A stretch of DNA of 64,000 bases from the NCBI GenBank assembly GCA_009469585.1, contig SSXW01000019.1, forward strand, positions 1 to 64,000, written 5' to 3'. The position numbers and the translations under genes were made by a program. The stretch is from Dechloromonas sp. Dech2017 (GTDB lineage: Bacteria > Pseudomonadota > Gammaproteobacteria > Burkholderiales > Rhodocyclaceae). Position 1 is the first letter of the stretch. Every line of letters begins with the position of its first letter. This document shows positions 47,120 to 57,364 of this stretch, one piece after another. The notes under the pieces were generated by a model, which did not search any database, had not been told where the DNA came from, and saw only the letters and a list, made by a program, of their open reading frames with translations.

Positions 47120-48517
47120 ATGCTGAGCATGGCATGGGCTGAGCGACAATCCCTTGTAGGTATTTGGTGGCTACCCGAAACCCCGGAAGATGAACTACAT
47201 GGAACGCTGGAGATTATTCCCGGCGAAACGCCTACGCTTGAGCTAATAGGCTCCTTCAAAGGCATTGGCCTCTTTGGCTCAGCCTTTGTCGAAAAGGCCC
47301 GCGTGTTCGGTATTGTTAGCGGAAAGCTTGTAACGCTCGTGAACTGCCACCTCGTTAGCGGAGGCATATCCGTTCCCGGCTTCGATAAAACAAAAATCTA
47401 CGCGTATGCGGTGCTATTTGGGAGCCACGCTCATTCGTTCACTGTTTCGAAAGTAAGCGTCCACGCCGACGGTCTGGAAAATTGGTTAGGCCGTGGTGGA
47501 GTTGAAATTGCCGACACTGATTTCTCGAATCGCAGCTTTTCGATCACGTACCAACAACCAACCTCCGAAGTTTTTTTTATTGACGAAAATACGTCTCTAG
47601 AAATCGACTTCCATACGCGAGAATTTCCCGCTTGGGATAGCAAACGTACGTCGTTTTCAGTTTCGCAAACTCCTGGATTGAGCCTGAAATTTGCAAAACC
47701 AGTTGAGCTTCAGGCAATTGATACCTATCTGTTCCGTTTGTGGCTTTTCCTACGCCTTACCTACGATCAACCGCTTCAGCTGTTCGATATTTTGCTTCAG
47801 TCTCGCGAAGTAAATAGAAGTAGAGGAGAAGAAACTGCTTCGGTCCCTCTGACCTATTTAAAGCATCCTGGCTCCAAGGCAGATCACAAATTCGATGGGC
47901 ACCGCCAACTCATTCCTTTCGAATTCATATGCGCCAACCGGAATGCTTTTCAACGTTGGTTCGAGCTATACGAAGTCCTTGATGCTGCCTTCGATTTACA
48001 TTTTTCTATAGATCATCAAGACGGCTTCTATATCGAACAAGAGTTTCTAGCCAGAACATCTTGCCTTGAAGTGATGCATCGCCGACTAGTCCCTTTGTCA
48101 CCAAAAGACAAAGATTTGCATACGCAACGTCTCGCTGAGATTTATGAAAAGCTAGCCGATTCAGAACATCTCAAATGGCTTAAAGATAAATTGGTATTTT
48201 CCCACGAACCGACCCTTCGACAACGTTTGGGAGATATCGCAAAAGAAGTCGCAGGAATAATTGGCGGCAAAGACTTTATCTCCGATAAGTTTTTAGGCCA
48301 TGTAGCAAATACCAGGAACCATTTGACCCACTACAACAAGAACGACAAGAAAAGTGCGAAGAAGGTACTAGATGCCAATGGGAAGGCTGCTGCGTTGGTC
48401 AAGCTGCGAAGCATGTTTGTGGTTTACGTGCTTCTGCAATTGGGCTTCGACAAAGCCGATATCCGGCAATTAGTCGAAAGTCCCTTCGGCATCAAATATC
48501 AATTACAACGTATTTAG
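47120..48517 (+). CDS. ApeA-like HEPN anti-phage defence protein
   Basis: The 465-residue protein resembles the ApeA family, single-gene defence proteins with a conserved N-terminal domain and a C-terminal HEPN RNase-like domain. Visible features are the N-terminal LVGIWWLPETPEDELHGTLE and LELIGSF pattern and, near the end, the HEPN RX4H motif R399-NHLT-H404 (ANTRNHLTHYN). Its base composition is far more AT-rich than the neighbours, with many rare codons, so it was acquired. It has a good GGAG site and is flanked by a 35-base direct repeat of the liuB end. The family call is from memory of motifs; a profile search would settle it. Confidence 0.72.
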   Translation: MLSMAWAERQSLVGIWWLPETPEDELHGTLEIIPGETPTLELIGSFKGIGLFGSAFVEKARVFGIVSGKLVTLVNCHLVSGGISVPGFDKTKIYAYAVLFGSHAHSFTVSKVSVHADGLENWLGRGGVEIADTDFSNRSFSITYQQPTSEVFFIDENTSLEIDFHTREFPAWDSKRTSFSVSQTPGLSLKFAKPVELQAIDTYLFRLWLFLRLTYDQPLQLFDILLQSREVNRSRGEETASVPLTYLKHPGSKADHKFDGHRQLIPFEFICANRNAFQRWFELYEVLDAAFDLHFSIDHQDGFYIEQEFLARTSCLEVMHRRLVPLSPKDKDLHTQRLAEIYEKLADSEHLKWLKDKLVFSHEPTLRQRLGDIAKEVAGIIGGKDFISDKFLGHVANTRNHLTHYNKNDKKSAKKVLDANGKAAALVKLRSMFVVYVLLQLGFDKADIRQLVESPFGIKYQLQRI

Positions 48518-48522
48518 GAGAC

Positions 48523-48597
48523 ATGATGGTTACTGCCTTTTTACCCGAATTAAACTCCCCCACCGAAGACACCAAGTTCGGCATCTTCCGGATGTAA
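48523..48597 (+). CDS. 24-residue hybrid ORF ending in the duplicated LiuB tail
   Basis: After the ApeA-like stop, GGAG precedes ATGATG, opening a short frame MMVTAFLPELNSPT that runs in phase into [10 protein letters not shown]-stop of the right repeat copy. It may be only a by-product of the insertion, but it lets ribosomes re-initiate and reach the next gene five bases later, preserving translational flow along the operon. Confidence 0.4.
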   Translation: MMVTAFLPELNSPTEDTKFGIFRM

Positions 48598-48599
48598 GG
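48565..48599 (+). repeat. 35-base direct repeat, right copy
   Basis: This matches 34 of 35 bases of the liuB 3' end including its stop codon. The GC-rich composition resumes immediately afterwards, so this is the right boundary of the acquired segment. Confidence 0.9.
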
Positions 48600-48601
48600 C
48601 G

Positions 48602-49219
48602 ATGTACCTGCCCAAGCATTTCGCGGTAACCGATGTCGGCGTCCTGCACGGCCTGATGCGCGAGTACCCGCTCGCCACGCTGGTCACGCAGGGCGCGGAC
48701 GGCCTCGACGCCAACCACATCCCGCTGCATCTGGACGCCAGCGCCGGGCCGCAGGGCACGCTGCGCGGCCATGTCGCCCGCGCCAATCCGCTGGCTGCGG
48801 ATCGCACGGTCAACCGGAAAATATTGGCTATTTTCAAAGGGCCCGACTGCTACATCAGCCCGTCGAACTATGCCACCAAGGCCGAGCACGGCAAGGTGGT
48901 GCCGACCTGGAATTACGTGGCGGTGCATGCCCACGGCGAGCTGCGCCTGATCGAAGACCGCGACTGGCTGCTGGGCCAACTAGACACGCTGACCGCCGAG
49001 CATGAGGCCAGCCAGCCCCACCCGTGGTCCGTCGACGATGCCCCGGCCGATTACATCGGCAAGATGCTCGGCGCCATCGTCGGTATCGAAATCAGCATCA
49101 ACCGCCTGATCGGCAAATGGAAAGTCAGCCAGAACCAGCCCGCTGCCAACCTGGCCAGCCTGATCACGGCGCTGGATGGCCGACCCATGGCGGACCTGAT
49201 CCGCCAGCGACAACAATAA
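48602..49219 (+). CDS. PaiB-type FMN-binding protein
   Basis: The 205-residue protein belongs to the FMN-binding negative transcriptional regulator (PaiB) family: MYLPKHFAVTDVGVLHGLM, ATLVTQGADGLDANHIPLHL, the GPDCYISPSNYATKAEHGKVVPTWNYVAVH core and the C-terminal KMLGAIVGIEISINRLIGKWK pattern. The fold is a split-barrel flavoprotein; the regulatory role was proposed in Bacillus. It may be a detoxifying reductase here. A dispersed-element copy encodes TVNRKILAIF where relatives have a variable loop. Confidence 0.88.
   Translation: MYLPKHFAVTDVGVLHGLMREYPLATLVTQGADGLDANHIPLHLDASAGPQGTLRGHVARANPLAADRTVNRKILAIFKGPDCYISPSNYATKAEHGKVVPTWNYVAVHAHGELRLIEDRDWLLGQLDTLTAEHEASQPHPWSVDDAPADYIGKMLGAIVGIEISINRLIGKWKVSQNQPAANLASLITALDGRPMADLIRQRQQ
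48804..48840 (+). repeat. Dispersed GCGGTCRAC element, copy 13 (inside the PaiB-type gene)
   Basis: ACGGTCAACCGG, AAAATATTGGC, TATTTTCAAAGG. It is sense for the gene (TVNRKILAIF), with AT-rich codons out of line with the gene. Confidence 0.65.
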
Positions 49220-49231
49220 ATGGAGCGAGAC

Positions 49232-50017
49232 ATGTTTGCCACCCTGGAAATCGAACTGAACGGCCCGGTCGCCACGATCTGGATGAACCGCCCCGACCTC
49301 CACAATGCCTTCGACGAATCCCTGATCGCCGAACTGACCGCCGCCTGCATCGCCCTCGACGAAGACGCCGACGTCCGCGTCGTCATCCTCGCCGGCCGCG
49401 GCAAGAGCTTTTCGGCCGGGGCCGATCTCAACTGGATGAAGCGCGCCGCCCACAACGGCATTGACGACAACCTGAACGACGCCCGCGCCCTGGCCCGCAT
49501 GCTGCGCACCCTGGCCGAGATGAAGAAGCCGACCGTCGCCCGCGTGCACGGCGCGGCGCTGGGCGGTGGCATGGGGCTGGCCGCCGCCTGCGACATCGCC
49601 GTCGCCTCGACCCGGGCCGTGTTCGCCACCTCCGAGGTCAGGTTCGGCATCATCCCCGCCGCCATTTCGCCCTACGTGCTGCGCGCCATCGGTGCCCGCC
49701 AGGCGACGCGCTATTTCCAGAGCGCCGAACGCATCGCCGCCGACCGCGCCCGTGATATCGGGCTGGTGCATGAAGCGGTCGAACCGGAGGCGCTCGACGC
49801 CAGGGTGCAGGAAGTCGTCAGCGCCCTGTTGCAGGGCGGCCCGCTCGCCCAGGCCGCCGCCAAGGACCTGATCCGCGCCGTCGGCGGCCAGCCGGTCAAC
49901 GAAACCCTGGTCGAGGAAACCGCCCACCGCATCGCCCACCTGCGCGCCACGCCGGAAGCCCGCGAGGGCATCTCTGCCTTCCTCGAAAAACGTTCTCCCG
50001 CCTGGATCGGAGAGTAA
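49232..50017 (+). CDS. liuC: Methylglutaconyl-CoA hydratase (enoyl-CoA hydratase family)
   Basis: This crotonase-fold enzyme hydrates 3-methylglutaconyl-CoA to HMG-CoA, between the carboxylase and the lyase. The 261-residue protein has the oxyanion-hole segments GKSFSAGADLNWMKRAA and HGAALGGGMGLAAACDIAVAS and the TSEVRFGIIPAAISPYVL region carrying the acidic catalytic residues of this subgroup. I chose the ATG beginning MFATLE, seven bases after GGAG; an ATG four codons earlier touches the previous stop. Confidence 0.92.
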   Translation: MFATLEIELNGPVATIWMNRPDLHNAFDESLIAELTAACIALDEDADVRVVILAGRGKSFSAGADLNWMKRAAHNGIDDNLNDARALARMLRTLAEMKKPTVARVHGAALGGGMGLAAACDIAVASTRAVFATSEVRFGIIPAAISPYVLRAIGARQATRYFQSAERIAADRARDIGLVHEAVEPEALDARVQEVVSALLQGGPLAQAAAKDLIRAVGGQPVNETLVEETAHRIAHLRATPEAREGISAFLEKRSPAWIGE

Positions 50018-50022
50018 TCGCC

Positions 50023-52065
<2,043 letters not shown>

Positions 52066-52122
52066 CTTGTTTGCCAGGCAGCTTGGCGCTACCGTGGTAA
52101 CACCAACCTCAGGAATCGTTCC

Positions 52123-52407
52123 ATGGCCACCACTTCACTGAAGCTACCCGATGAATTGAAGCAGCGCGCCATCCTGGCCGCCGAGCGACAAGGTATCTCC
52201 CCGCATGCCTTCATGGTCAGCGCCATCGAGCAAGCGGCCGATGCGGCCGAAGCACGCCAGCAGTTCATCAACCGTGCATCGCAGGCGCGTGACGAAATGC
52301 TCAAGACCGGCGAGGGTTTCGACGCCGATGAGGTCCACGCCTACATACAGGCGCGCCTGGCCGGCAAGAATCCAGTCCGTCCGCCAATAAAAAAATGGCG
52401 AAGTTAA
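52123..52407 (+). CDS. RHH-type antitoxin of a ParE/RelE-like pair
   Basis: The 94-residue protein starts with a ribbon-helix-helix pattern (TSLKLPDELKQRAILAAERQGISPHAFMVSAIEQA) like CopG/ParD antitoxins, followed by a charged helical tail (GFDADEVHAYIQARLAGK) typical of the toxin-binding part. It would repress its operon and neutralise the toxin encoded next, whose start it overlaps by 13 bases. It sits between liuD and hmgL, so the pair was inserted into the leucine operon. Confidence 0.88.
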   Translation: MATTSLKLPDELKQRAILAAERQGISPHAFMVSAIEQAADAAEARQQFINRASQARDEMLKTGEGFDADEVHAYIQARLAGKNPVRPPIKKWRS

Positions 52408-52685
52408 TTTATTCCAGTGAAGCCGTCGCTGACATCGAAGCGTTGACGGCTTTCCTGGCGGAGAAAGATCCCGGCTCAGCGGCAGCGACCTTCTCGCTGA
52501 TCAACGAGGCCATCGTCATTCTCAGACACCACCCGATGATCGGTCGCCAGGTCGACGACGGCTTGCGCGAACTGGTCATTTCCAGGGGCAAGACGGGATA
52601 CCTCGCGCTTTACAGCTACGAGGCAGACGAGGACGCTGTGCTGATTCTTGCCATCAAACATCAACGAGAAGCCGGATATTGGTGA
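52395..52685 (+). CDS. ParE/RelE-superfamily toxin
   Basis: The 96-residue protein has the ParE-type pattern: LIYSSEAVADIEALTAFLAEKDPGSAA, the IGRQVDDGLRELVISRGKTGYLALYSY beta-sheet core and AVLILAIKHQREAGYW at the end. ParE members poison gyrase, RelE members cleave mRNA; the ending with KHQRE is ParE-like. It is coupled to the antitoxin upstream and lies nine bases before hmgL, so both are read through with the pathway genes. Confidence 0.88.
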   Translation: MAKLIYSSEAVADIEALTAFLAEKDPGSAAATFSLINEAIVILRHHPMIGRQVDDGLRELVISRGKTGYLALYSYEADEDAVLILAIKHQREAGYW

Positions 52686-52694
52686 GACCAAACC

Positions 52695-53603
52695 ATGACC
52701 CTACCCACCCACGTCAAAATCGTCGAAGTCGGCCCGCGCGACGGGCTGCAGAATGAGGCGCAGGTCGTCCCGACGACCGTCAAGATCGAACTGATCGAGC
52801 GCCTGGCCGAGGCCGGCTTGCGGGCCATCGAGGCGACCGCCTTCGTGTCGCCGAAATGGGTGCCGCAGATGGCCGACAACGCGGCGGTGATGCAGGGCAT
52901 CCGCCGCCATCCCGCTGCGGTCTACCCGGTTTTGACGCCAAATCTGCAAGGCTTCGACGCCGCCATCCAGGCCGGCGCAACCGAGGTGGCCATCTTTGGC
53001 GCCGCCTCCGAAAGCTTTTCGCGCAAGAACATCAACTGCTCGATCGCCGAAAGCCTGAAGCGCTTCGAACCCGTCGTCTCTGCCGCCTCGGCGCTGGAGA
53101 TTCCGGTGCGCGGCTATGTTTCCTGCGTCGTCGGCTGCCCCTACGAGGGCGCCGTCGCCCCCGACCAGGCCGCCGCCGTCGCCCGCACCCTGTTCGAAAT
53201 GGGCTGCTACGAGGTCTCACTCGGCGACACCATAGGCGTCGGCACCCCGGCCAGCATCGCCCGCCTGATCGAAGCCTGCGCCCGGCAGATCCCGATCGGC
53301 AAGCTGGCCGGCCACTACCACGACACCTACGGCATGGCCATCGCCAACATCCACGCCTCGCTGCAGCTTGGCGTCGCGGTTTTCGACAGCTCGATCGCCG
53401 GCCTGGGCGGCTGCCCCTACGCCAGGGGGGCCTCGGGCAACGTGGCGACCGAGGATGTCGTCTACCTGCTCGACGGCCTGGGCATTGAAACCGGCATCGA
53501 TCTGGCTAAACTGGCGGCGATCGGCGACTGGATCTCCACCGCCCTCAACCGCCCGAACGGCGCCAAGGCCGGCCGGGCGCTCTGCGCCAGGACCGCTGCG
53601 TGA
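52695..53603 (+). CDS. liuE: Hydroxymethylglutaryl-CoA lyase
   Basis: HMG-CoA lyase splits HMG-CoA to acetoacetate and acetyl-CoA, the last dedicated step of leucine degradation. The 302-residue TIM barrel has [12 protein letters not shown] (R15, D16), metal ligands H207 and H209 in AGHYHDTYG, and the catalytic loop C240 in [22 protein letters not shown]. It overlaps the next gene by four bases. Confidence 0.96.
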   Translation: MTLPTHVKIVEVGPRDGLQNEAQVVPTTVKIELIERLAEAGLRAIEATAFVSPKWVPQMADNAAVMQGIRRHPAAVYPVLTPNLQGFDAAIQAGATEVAIFGAASESFSRKNINCSIAESLKRFEPVVSAASALEIPVRGYVSCVVGCPYEGAVAPDQAAAVARTLFEMGCYEVSLGDTIGVGTPASIARLIEACARQIPIGKLAGHYHDTYGMAIANIHASLQLGVAVFDSSIAGLGGCPYARGASGNVATEDVVYLLDGLGIETGIDLAKLAAIGDWISTALNRPNGAKAGRALCARTAA

Positions 53604-54589
53604 GCCTTCTTTCCGCCGTTGCCGAATTCCTCAAGCCGCCCCCCCCGCCCGATCCCGACCTGAGCAAGGCCCTCGGCCGGGTGGCCGAACTGGTCGACCC
53701 CATGCTCCGCGTCGCGCCCGGTTTCGAGCGCCACCTGGCGACGCCGCTGCGCCATGCGCTGGGCTACTGCGATGGCCTGGTCGCCGCCCTGCCCGGGCCG
53801 GTCGACATCAGCCGCCACGCCTTCGCGACCGACCCGCTGGTGCACGCCCTGTTCGCCACGGCCGACGACATCGACCAGATGCTCGGGCGCAGCCAGGCCG
53901 TGCGCGATTTCCTGGCCGAGCCGTGCAGCTGGGAGGGCGAGCATTTCTACGCCATGTTCGCCGCCCGCCGCCAGCAGAAACGCCAGTTCGGCATGGCCCG
54001 CCAGGGCGACGTCATCCGCAACGACGTGCCGCAGACGGTGCTCTATTTCTCCGGCCAGACGCTGATCGAGCCCAACTGCCAGCTCGACAACACGCTGCAC
54101 GGCCTGCGCTGCAAGGCGCTGGAAAGCCTGTTGCGGACCTTTCATGACCATGTCGACGTGCTGCGCCACGAACGCGATGGCCTGCGCGCCGACATCGCCA
54201 TCGAGCGCGCCCACCTGACCGTGCTTCGCGGCACTTCCGGCGGTGCCGCCTACCAGGTCGCCACCCGCCACCTGGCCGAACTCGACGCCCGCCTGCGGCA
54301 GCACGCCGAGGCCCTGCTCCCCGACCACTTGCTGGCCGCCCTCGCCGACTACCTGCTGGCCCCCGAACCGGCGCTGCACCTGAGCCCGGTCAGCGTCGCC
54401 GTCGACCGCCTGGGCATCGTCCACGACGGCCCGGTGGACGACGCCAGTGTCAGCACCCTCAGTTTTCCGGAACTAACTGCCCGCGACCGGCGTCTGCATC
54501 TGGCCATGGTCGCCCGTTTCAGCCGCGAGGAAGCTCGCACCGCCGTAGACCGGGTGCGCGACCAGCAACATCGCTTCGTACTCATCTGA
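53600..54589 (+). CDS. Conserved-looking protein of unknown function after hmgL
   Basis: I do not recognise this 329-residue protein. It starts at a GTG overlapping the hmgL stop, lacks a signal peptide or membrane segments and appears mostly helical. Distinct phrases are [50 protein letters not shown] and a C-terminal [20 protein letters not shown]. Two aromatic/Cys-poor halves could be regulatory. It is followed, overlapping by one base, by DUF1289 genes. Confidence 0.7.
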   Translation: MSLLSAVAEFLKPPPPPDPDLSKALGRVAELVDPMLRVAPGFERHLATPLRHALGYCDGLVAALPGPVDISRHAFATDPLVHALFATADDIDQMLGRSQAVRDFLAEPCSWEGEHFYAMFAARRQQKRQFGMARQGDVIRNDVPQTVLYFSGQTLIEPNCQLDNTLHGLRCKALESLLRTFHDHVDVLRHERDGLRADIAIERAHLTVLRGTSGGAAYQVATRHLAELDARLRQHAEALLPDHLLAALADYLLAPEPALHLSPVSVAVDRLGIVHDGPVDDASVSTLSFPELTARDRRLHLAMVARFSREEARTAVDRVRDQQHRFVLI

Positions 54590-54789
54590 TGATCGCCTCG
54601 CCCTGCATCAACCTTTGCCAGATGGACCCGGCCAGCGGCCTGTGCCGCGGCTGCTTCCGCACGCTCGACGAAATCGCCGGCTGGTCGCGCCTCGACGACG
54701 CCGGCCGCCTGGCCATCCTGGCTGCCGTCGCCGGCCGCCGCCCGGCCGCTAGCGAAAATCCTTCACCTACCGGACAGGACCATGACTGA
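54589..54789 (+). CDS. DUF1289 Cys-rich small protein (first copy)
   Basis: The 66-residue protein has the DUF1289 pattern SPCINLCQMDPASGLCRGCFRTLDEIAGW, with four cysteines as CxxxC...CxxC, probably a metal or Fe-S site. Function is unknown. Its start overlaps the previous stop (TGATG) and its last codons overlap the next small gene, which has the same Cys pattern. Confidence 0.85.
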   Translation: MIASPCINLCQMDPASGLCRGCFRTLDEIAGWSRLDDAGRLAILAAVAGRRPAASENPSPTGQDHD

Positions 54790-54961
54790 ATCCGCCGAAG
54801 ACCTCTACCAGTGCGTCGGCATCTGCATGGTCGACCCCGACTCCGGCTACTGCCTGGGTTGCGGCCGCCCGCCGCTGGCCGAACCGGACATCGTCGCCGA
54901 AGCCGTCGCACCGGCCCTGCCCGCCAGAAACCTGGCCTGCGAGGCGGACCCGGCCGAATGA
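54782..54961 (+). CDS. DUF1289-like small protein (second copy)
   Basis: A 59-residue frame encodes YQCVGICMVDPDSGYCLGCGRPP, again the four-cysteine CxxxC...CxxC arrangement, but the helix after it (FRTLDEIAGW in the first copy) is replaced by an acidic Ala/Pro-rich tail. It overlaps the first copy by eight bases and the next gene by four. The dense overlaps and conserved cysteines argue that it is real and a diverged tandem duplicate. Confidence 0.75.
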   Translation: MTESAEDLYQCVGICMVDPDSGYCLGCGRPPLAEPDIVAEAVAPALPARNLACEADPAE

Positions 54962-55872
54962 GCTGCCCCCTGCCGCCCGGCATGCAGGTCCTCGAGCGGG
55001 GCTGGCTGTCGGCCAACAACATCCTGTTCGACGACGGCGGGCCGACCACGCTGGTCGACAGCGGCTACGTCAGCCATGCCGAACAGACCGTCGACCTGGT
55101 CCATCGCGCCCTCGGCGGACGGCCGCTCGACCGGCTGATCAACACCCACTCGCACTCCGACCACATCGGCGGCAACGCCGCGCTGAAGGAAGCCTTCGAC
55201 TGCCGCATCGTCGTCCCGGCCGGCCTCCACGCCGCCATCGCCGACTGGGACAAGGACGCCCTGCTGCTCTCGCCGCTCGGCCAGCGCAGCGCCCGCTTCC
55301 AGCACGACGAGCTGATCGCCGACGGCGACGAAATCGAGATGGGCGGCCTTAACTGGCGGGCGCTGGCCGTGCCCGGCCACGACATGGAAGCTCTGGCCTA
55401 CTACAACCCGGAAAATCGCCTGCTCATCTCGGGCGACGCGCTGTGGGAAAACGGCTTCGGCGTGCTCTTCCCCGAATTGCTCGGCGAGGCCGACGGCCTG
55501 ATCTACACCCGGCAGACGCTGGAAATGCTTGCCCGGCTGCCCATCGACCGGGTCATTCCCGGCCACGGCAGCCCCTTCACCGACGTCGACGCCGCCTTCG
55601 AGCGCGCCTTCCGCCGCCTCGACGCCTTCACCGCCGACATCGACAAGCTGGCCTGGCACGCCATCAAGGTCATCGTCTCCTTCGCCATGCTCGAAAGGCG
55701 CCACGTCGCCAAGGCCGAATTCCCGGCCTTCGTGCTCGGCCTGCCCTTCGCCGTCGACGTCAATGCCCGCTTTCTCGACCTGCCGGCCGATCAGCTGGCG
55801 GCCAAGGTCGAACGCGAACTGCTGCTGGTCAACGCCCTGCGCCTGGTCGACGGCCGGCTGGTTGCCGGCTAG
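54958..55872 (+). CDS. MBL-fold metallo-hydrolase
   Basis: The 304-residue protein has the metal-binding motif NTHSHSDHIGGNA, a later His in VPGHDME, the Asp in ISGDALWENGFG and VIPGHGSPF, followed by a helical C-terminal domain. The general fold is glyoxalase II/lactonase-like; no substrate is evident. It is the last gene of the run starting at hmgL, and overlaps the convergent amidohydrolase by four bases. Confidence 0.85.
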   Translation: MSCPLPPGMQVLERGWLSANNILFDDGGPTTLVDSGYVSHAEQTVDLVHRALGGRPLDRLINTHSHSDHIGGNAALKEAFDCRIVVPAGLHAAIADWDKDALLLSPLGQRSARFQHDELIADGDEIEMGGLNWRALAVPGHDMEALAYYNPENRLLISGDALWENGFGVLFPELLGEADGLIYTRQTLEMLARLPIDRVIPGHGSPFTDVDAAFERAFRRLDAFTADIDKLAWHAIKVIVSFAMLERRHVAKAEFPAFVLGLPFAVDVNARFLDLPADQLAAKVERELLLVNALRLVDGRLVAG

Positions 55873-57044
55873 TTCTTGGGCAGCCAGCGCCGCACCAGGT
55901 GCACCCAGTAGCTGGTGCCCAGGGTGAGCAGGGCATCGTTGAAATCGTAGTGCGGGTTGTGCAGGGTGCAGCCGCCGGTGCCCGGCCCGTTGCCCAGCCA
56001 GACGTAGCAGCCCGGCTTCTCGCGCAGCATGTAGGCGAAGTCCTCGGCGCCCATCGACGGCAGGATGTCAGTAAGCACTCGCTCGCGGCCGAACACTTCG
56101 GTCGCCACATCCTGGCAGAATTTGGCCTCATCCGGGCTGTTGACCGTCGGCGGGTAGCGGTGGTCGAACTGGACGCTGATCTGCGCCCCGTTGGCGGCGG
56201 CGATGCCGCTGCACAGGCGTTCGATGGCGCGCTCGACGCTCTCCTGGACTTCCGGCTTGAAGGTGCGGATGGTGCCGCGCAGCAGCACTTCCTCGGGAAT
56301 GATGTTCCAGGCCTCGCCGGCGTGGAACTGGGTGACGCTGACCACGGCCGACTCGCAGGGGTGCAGGTTGCGCGCCACCACCGTCTGCAGCGCCTGCACC
56401 AGCTGCGCCCCGGCGACGATGGAATCGACGCCCTGGTGCGGCATGGCGGCATGGCAGCCGTGGCCGCGCACGATGATTTCGAAGGCGCAGGTGCCGGCCA
56501 TCACCGGCCCCGGCATGACCATCATTTCGCCGACCGGGATGCCCGGCCAGTTGTGCAGGCCGAACACCGCCTCGACCGGGAACTGGTCGAACAGCCCCTC
56601 CTCGATCATCACCGCGGCGCCGCCCTCGGATTCCTCGGCCGGCTGAAAGATGAAGACGGCAACGCCGTCGAAATCCGGGTGATCCGCCAGGTAGCGGGCG
56701 GCGCCGAGCAGCATGGCAGTGTGGCCATCGTGGCCGCAGGCGTGCATCTTCCCGGGATGCTTCGAGTGGTGGGGAAACTCGTTGAGCTCGGCCAGCGGCA
56801 GGGCGTCCATGTCGGCGCGCAGGCCGACCATGCGCGACGAACTGCCGGCGCGCAGCACGCCGACGACACCGGTCTTGCCCAGGCCGCGATGGACTTCCAG
56901 GCCATAGCGGGCCAGCTCGCGGGCGACGATGTCGGCCGTCCGGTTCTCGTGGAAGGCCAGCTCGGGATGGGCGTGGATGTCGCGCCGCACGGCGGTCAGC
57001 TCGGCCAGGAAGGGCAGTTCGAGCAAGGGCGTGGTCGGGGGCAT
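55869..57044 (-). CDS. M20-family amidohydrolase (aminoacylase/hippurate hydrolase type)
   Basis: This 391-residue metallo-amidohydrolase hydrolyses N-acyl amino acids or related amides. Family motifs include RDIHAHPELAFHE at the start, GLRADMDALPL, MHACGHDGHTAMLLGAA (metal ligands), PAEESEGGAAVMIEEGL (catalytic Glu) and the final SMGAEDFAYML. The ACY1/IAA-hydrolase-like group best fits. It is on the strand opposite its neighbours and has the MITE-like element directly upstream. Confidence 0.92.
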   Translation of the reverse strand: MPPTTPLLELPFLAELTAVRRDIHAHPELAFHENRTADIVARELARYGLEVHRGLGKTGVVGVLRAGSSSRMVGLRADMDALPLAELNEFPHHSKHPGKMHACGHDGHTAMLLGAARYLADHPDFDGVAVFIFQPAEESEGGAAVMIEEGLFDQFPVEAVFGLHNWPGIPVGEMMVMPGPVMAGTCAFEIIVRGHGCHAAMPHQGVDSIVAGAQLVQALQTVVARNLHPCESAVVSVTQFHAGEAWNIIPEEVLLRGTIRTFKPEVQESVERAIERLCSGIAAANGAQISVQFDHRYPPTVNSPDEAKFCQDVATEVFGRERVLTDILPSMGAEDFAYMLREKPGCYVWLGNGPGTGGCTLHNPHYDFNDALLTLGTSYWVHLVRRWLPKN

Positions 57045-57075
57045 GGGCGTCTCCTGTTTTGATCTGTTTTTTCTA

Positions 57076-57319
57076 TTATCCTTGAAACCTCAGTTGGACG
57101 CGGCCGTTGGTGCGTTTGGACGGGATGGCCGGCGCGAAGCGACGACGCGGCAGGCTCGTGCCTGCAAGGAGGAGCGACAAAGCCGGGCGCCCGTCCGGAC
57201 GTGCCAGCGGCCGCGTAGCGCCATTACCCAACGGGTGAGTCGTATCGAAGGCGCCGAGGTTAGTATTCATGCAGGCTGCACAAGGAGAGATAAGCGGTCA
57301 ACTGAGATTTCAAGGATTA
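57076..57319. mobile_element. MITE-like element with 26-base terminal inverted repeats
   Basis: The outer ends are inverted copies: the left TTATCCTTGAAACCTCAG and right end (on the minus strand) TAATCCTTGAAATCTCAG continue for 26 bases with 22 matches. The 244-base interior has no convincing gene but several internal palindromes, for example GCAGGCTCGTGCCTGC. This is the architecture of a non-autonomous miniature element. It fills most of the over-300-base gap between the amidohydrolase and rapZ, and may supply or alter the rapZ promoter. No transposase is visible. Confidence 0.7.
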
Positions 57320-57364
57320 TGCCGCGGGTTGATGGCGCCCGCCGCCTTGATTATGCTGCACGGC

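Noticed and set aside
57076-57319. Small gene within the gap before rapZ
   Set aside because: Short frames run through the inverted repeats with no ribosome site or conserved-looking protein.
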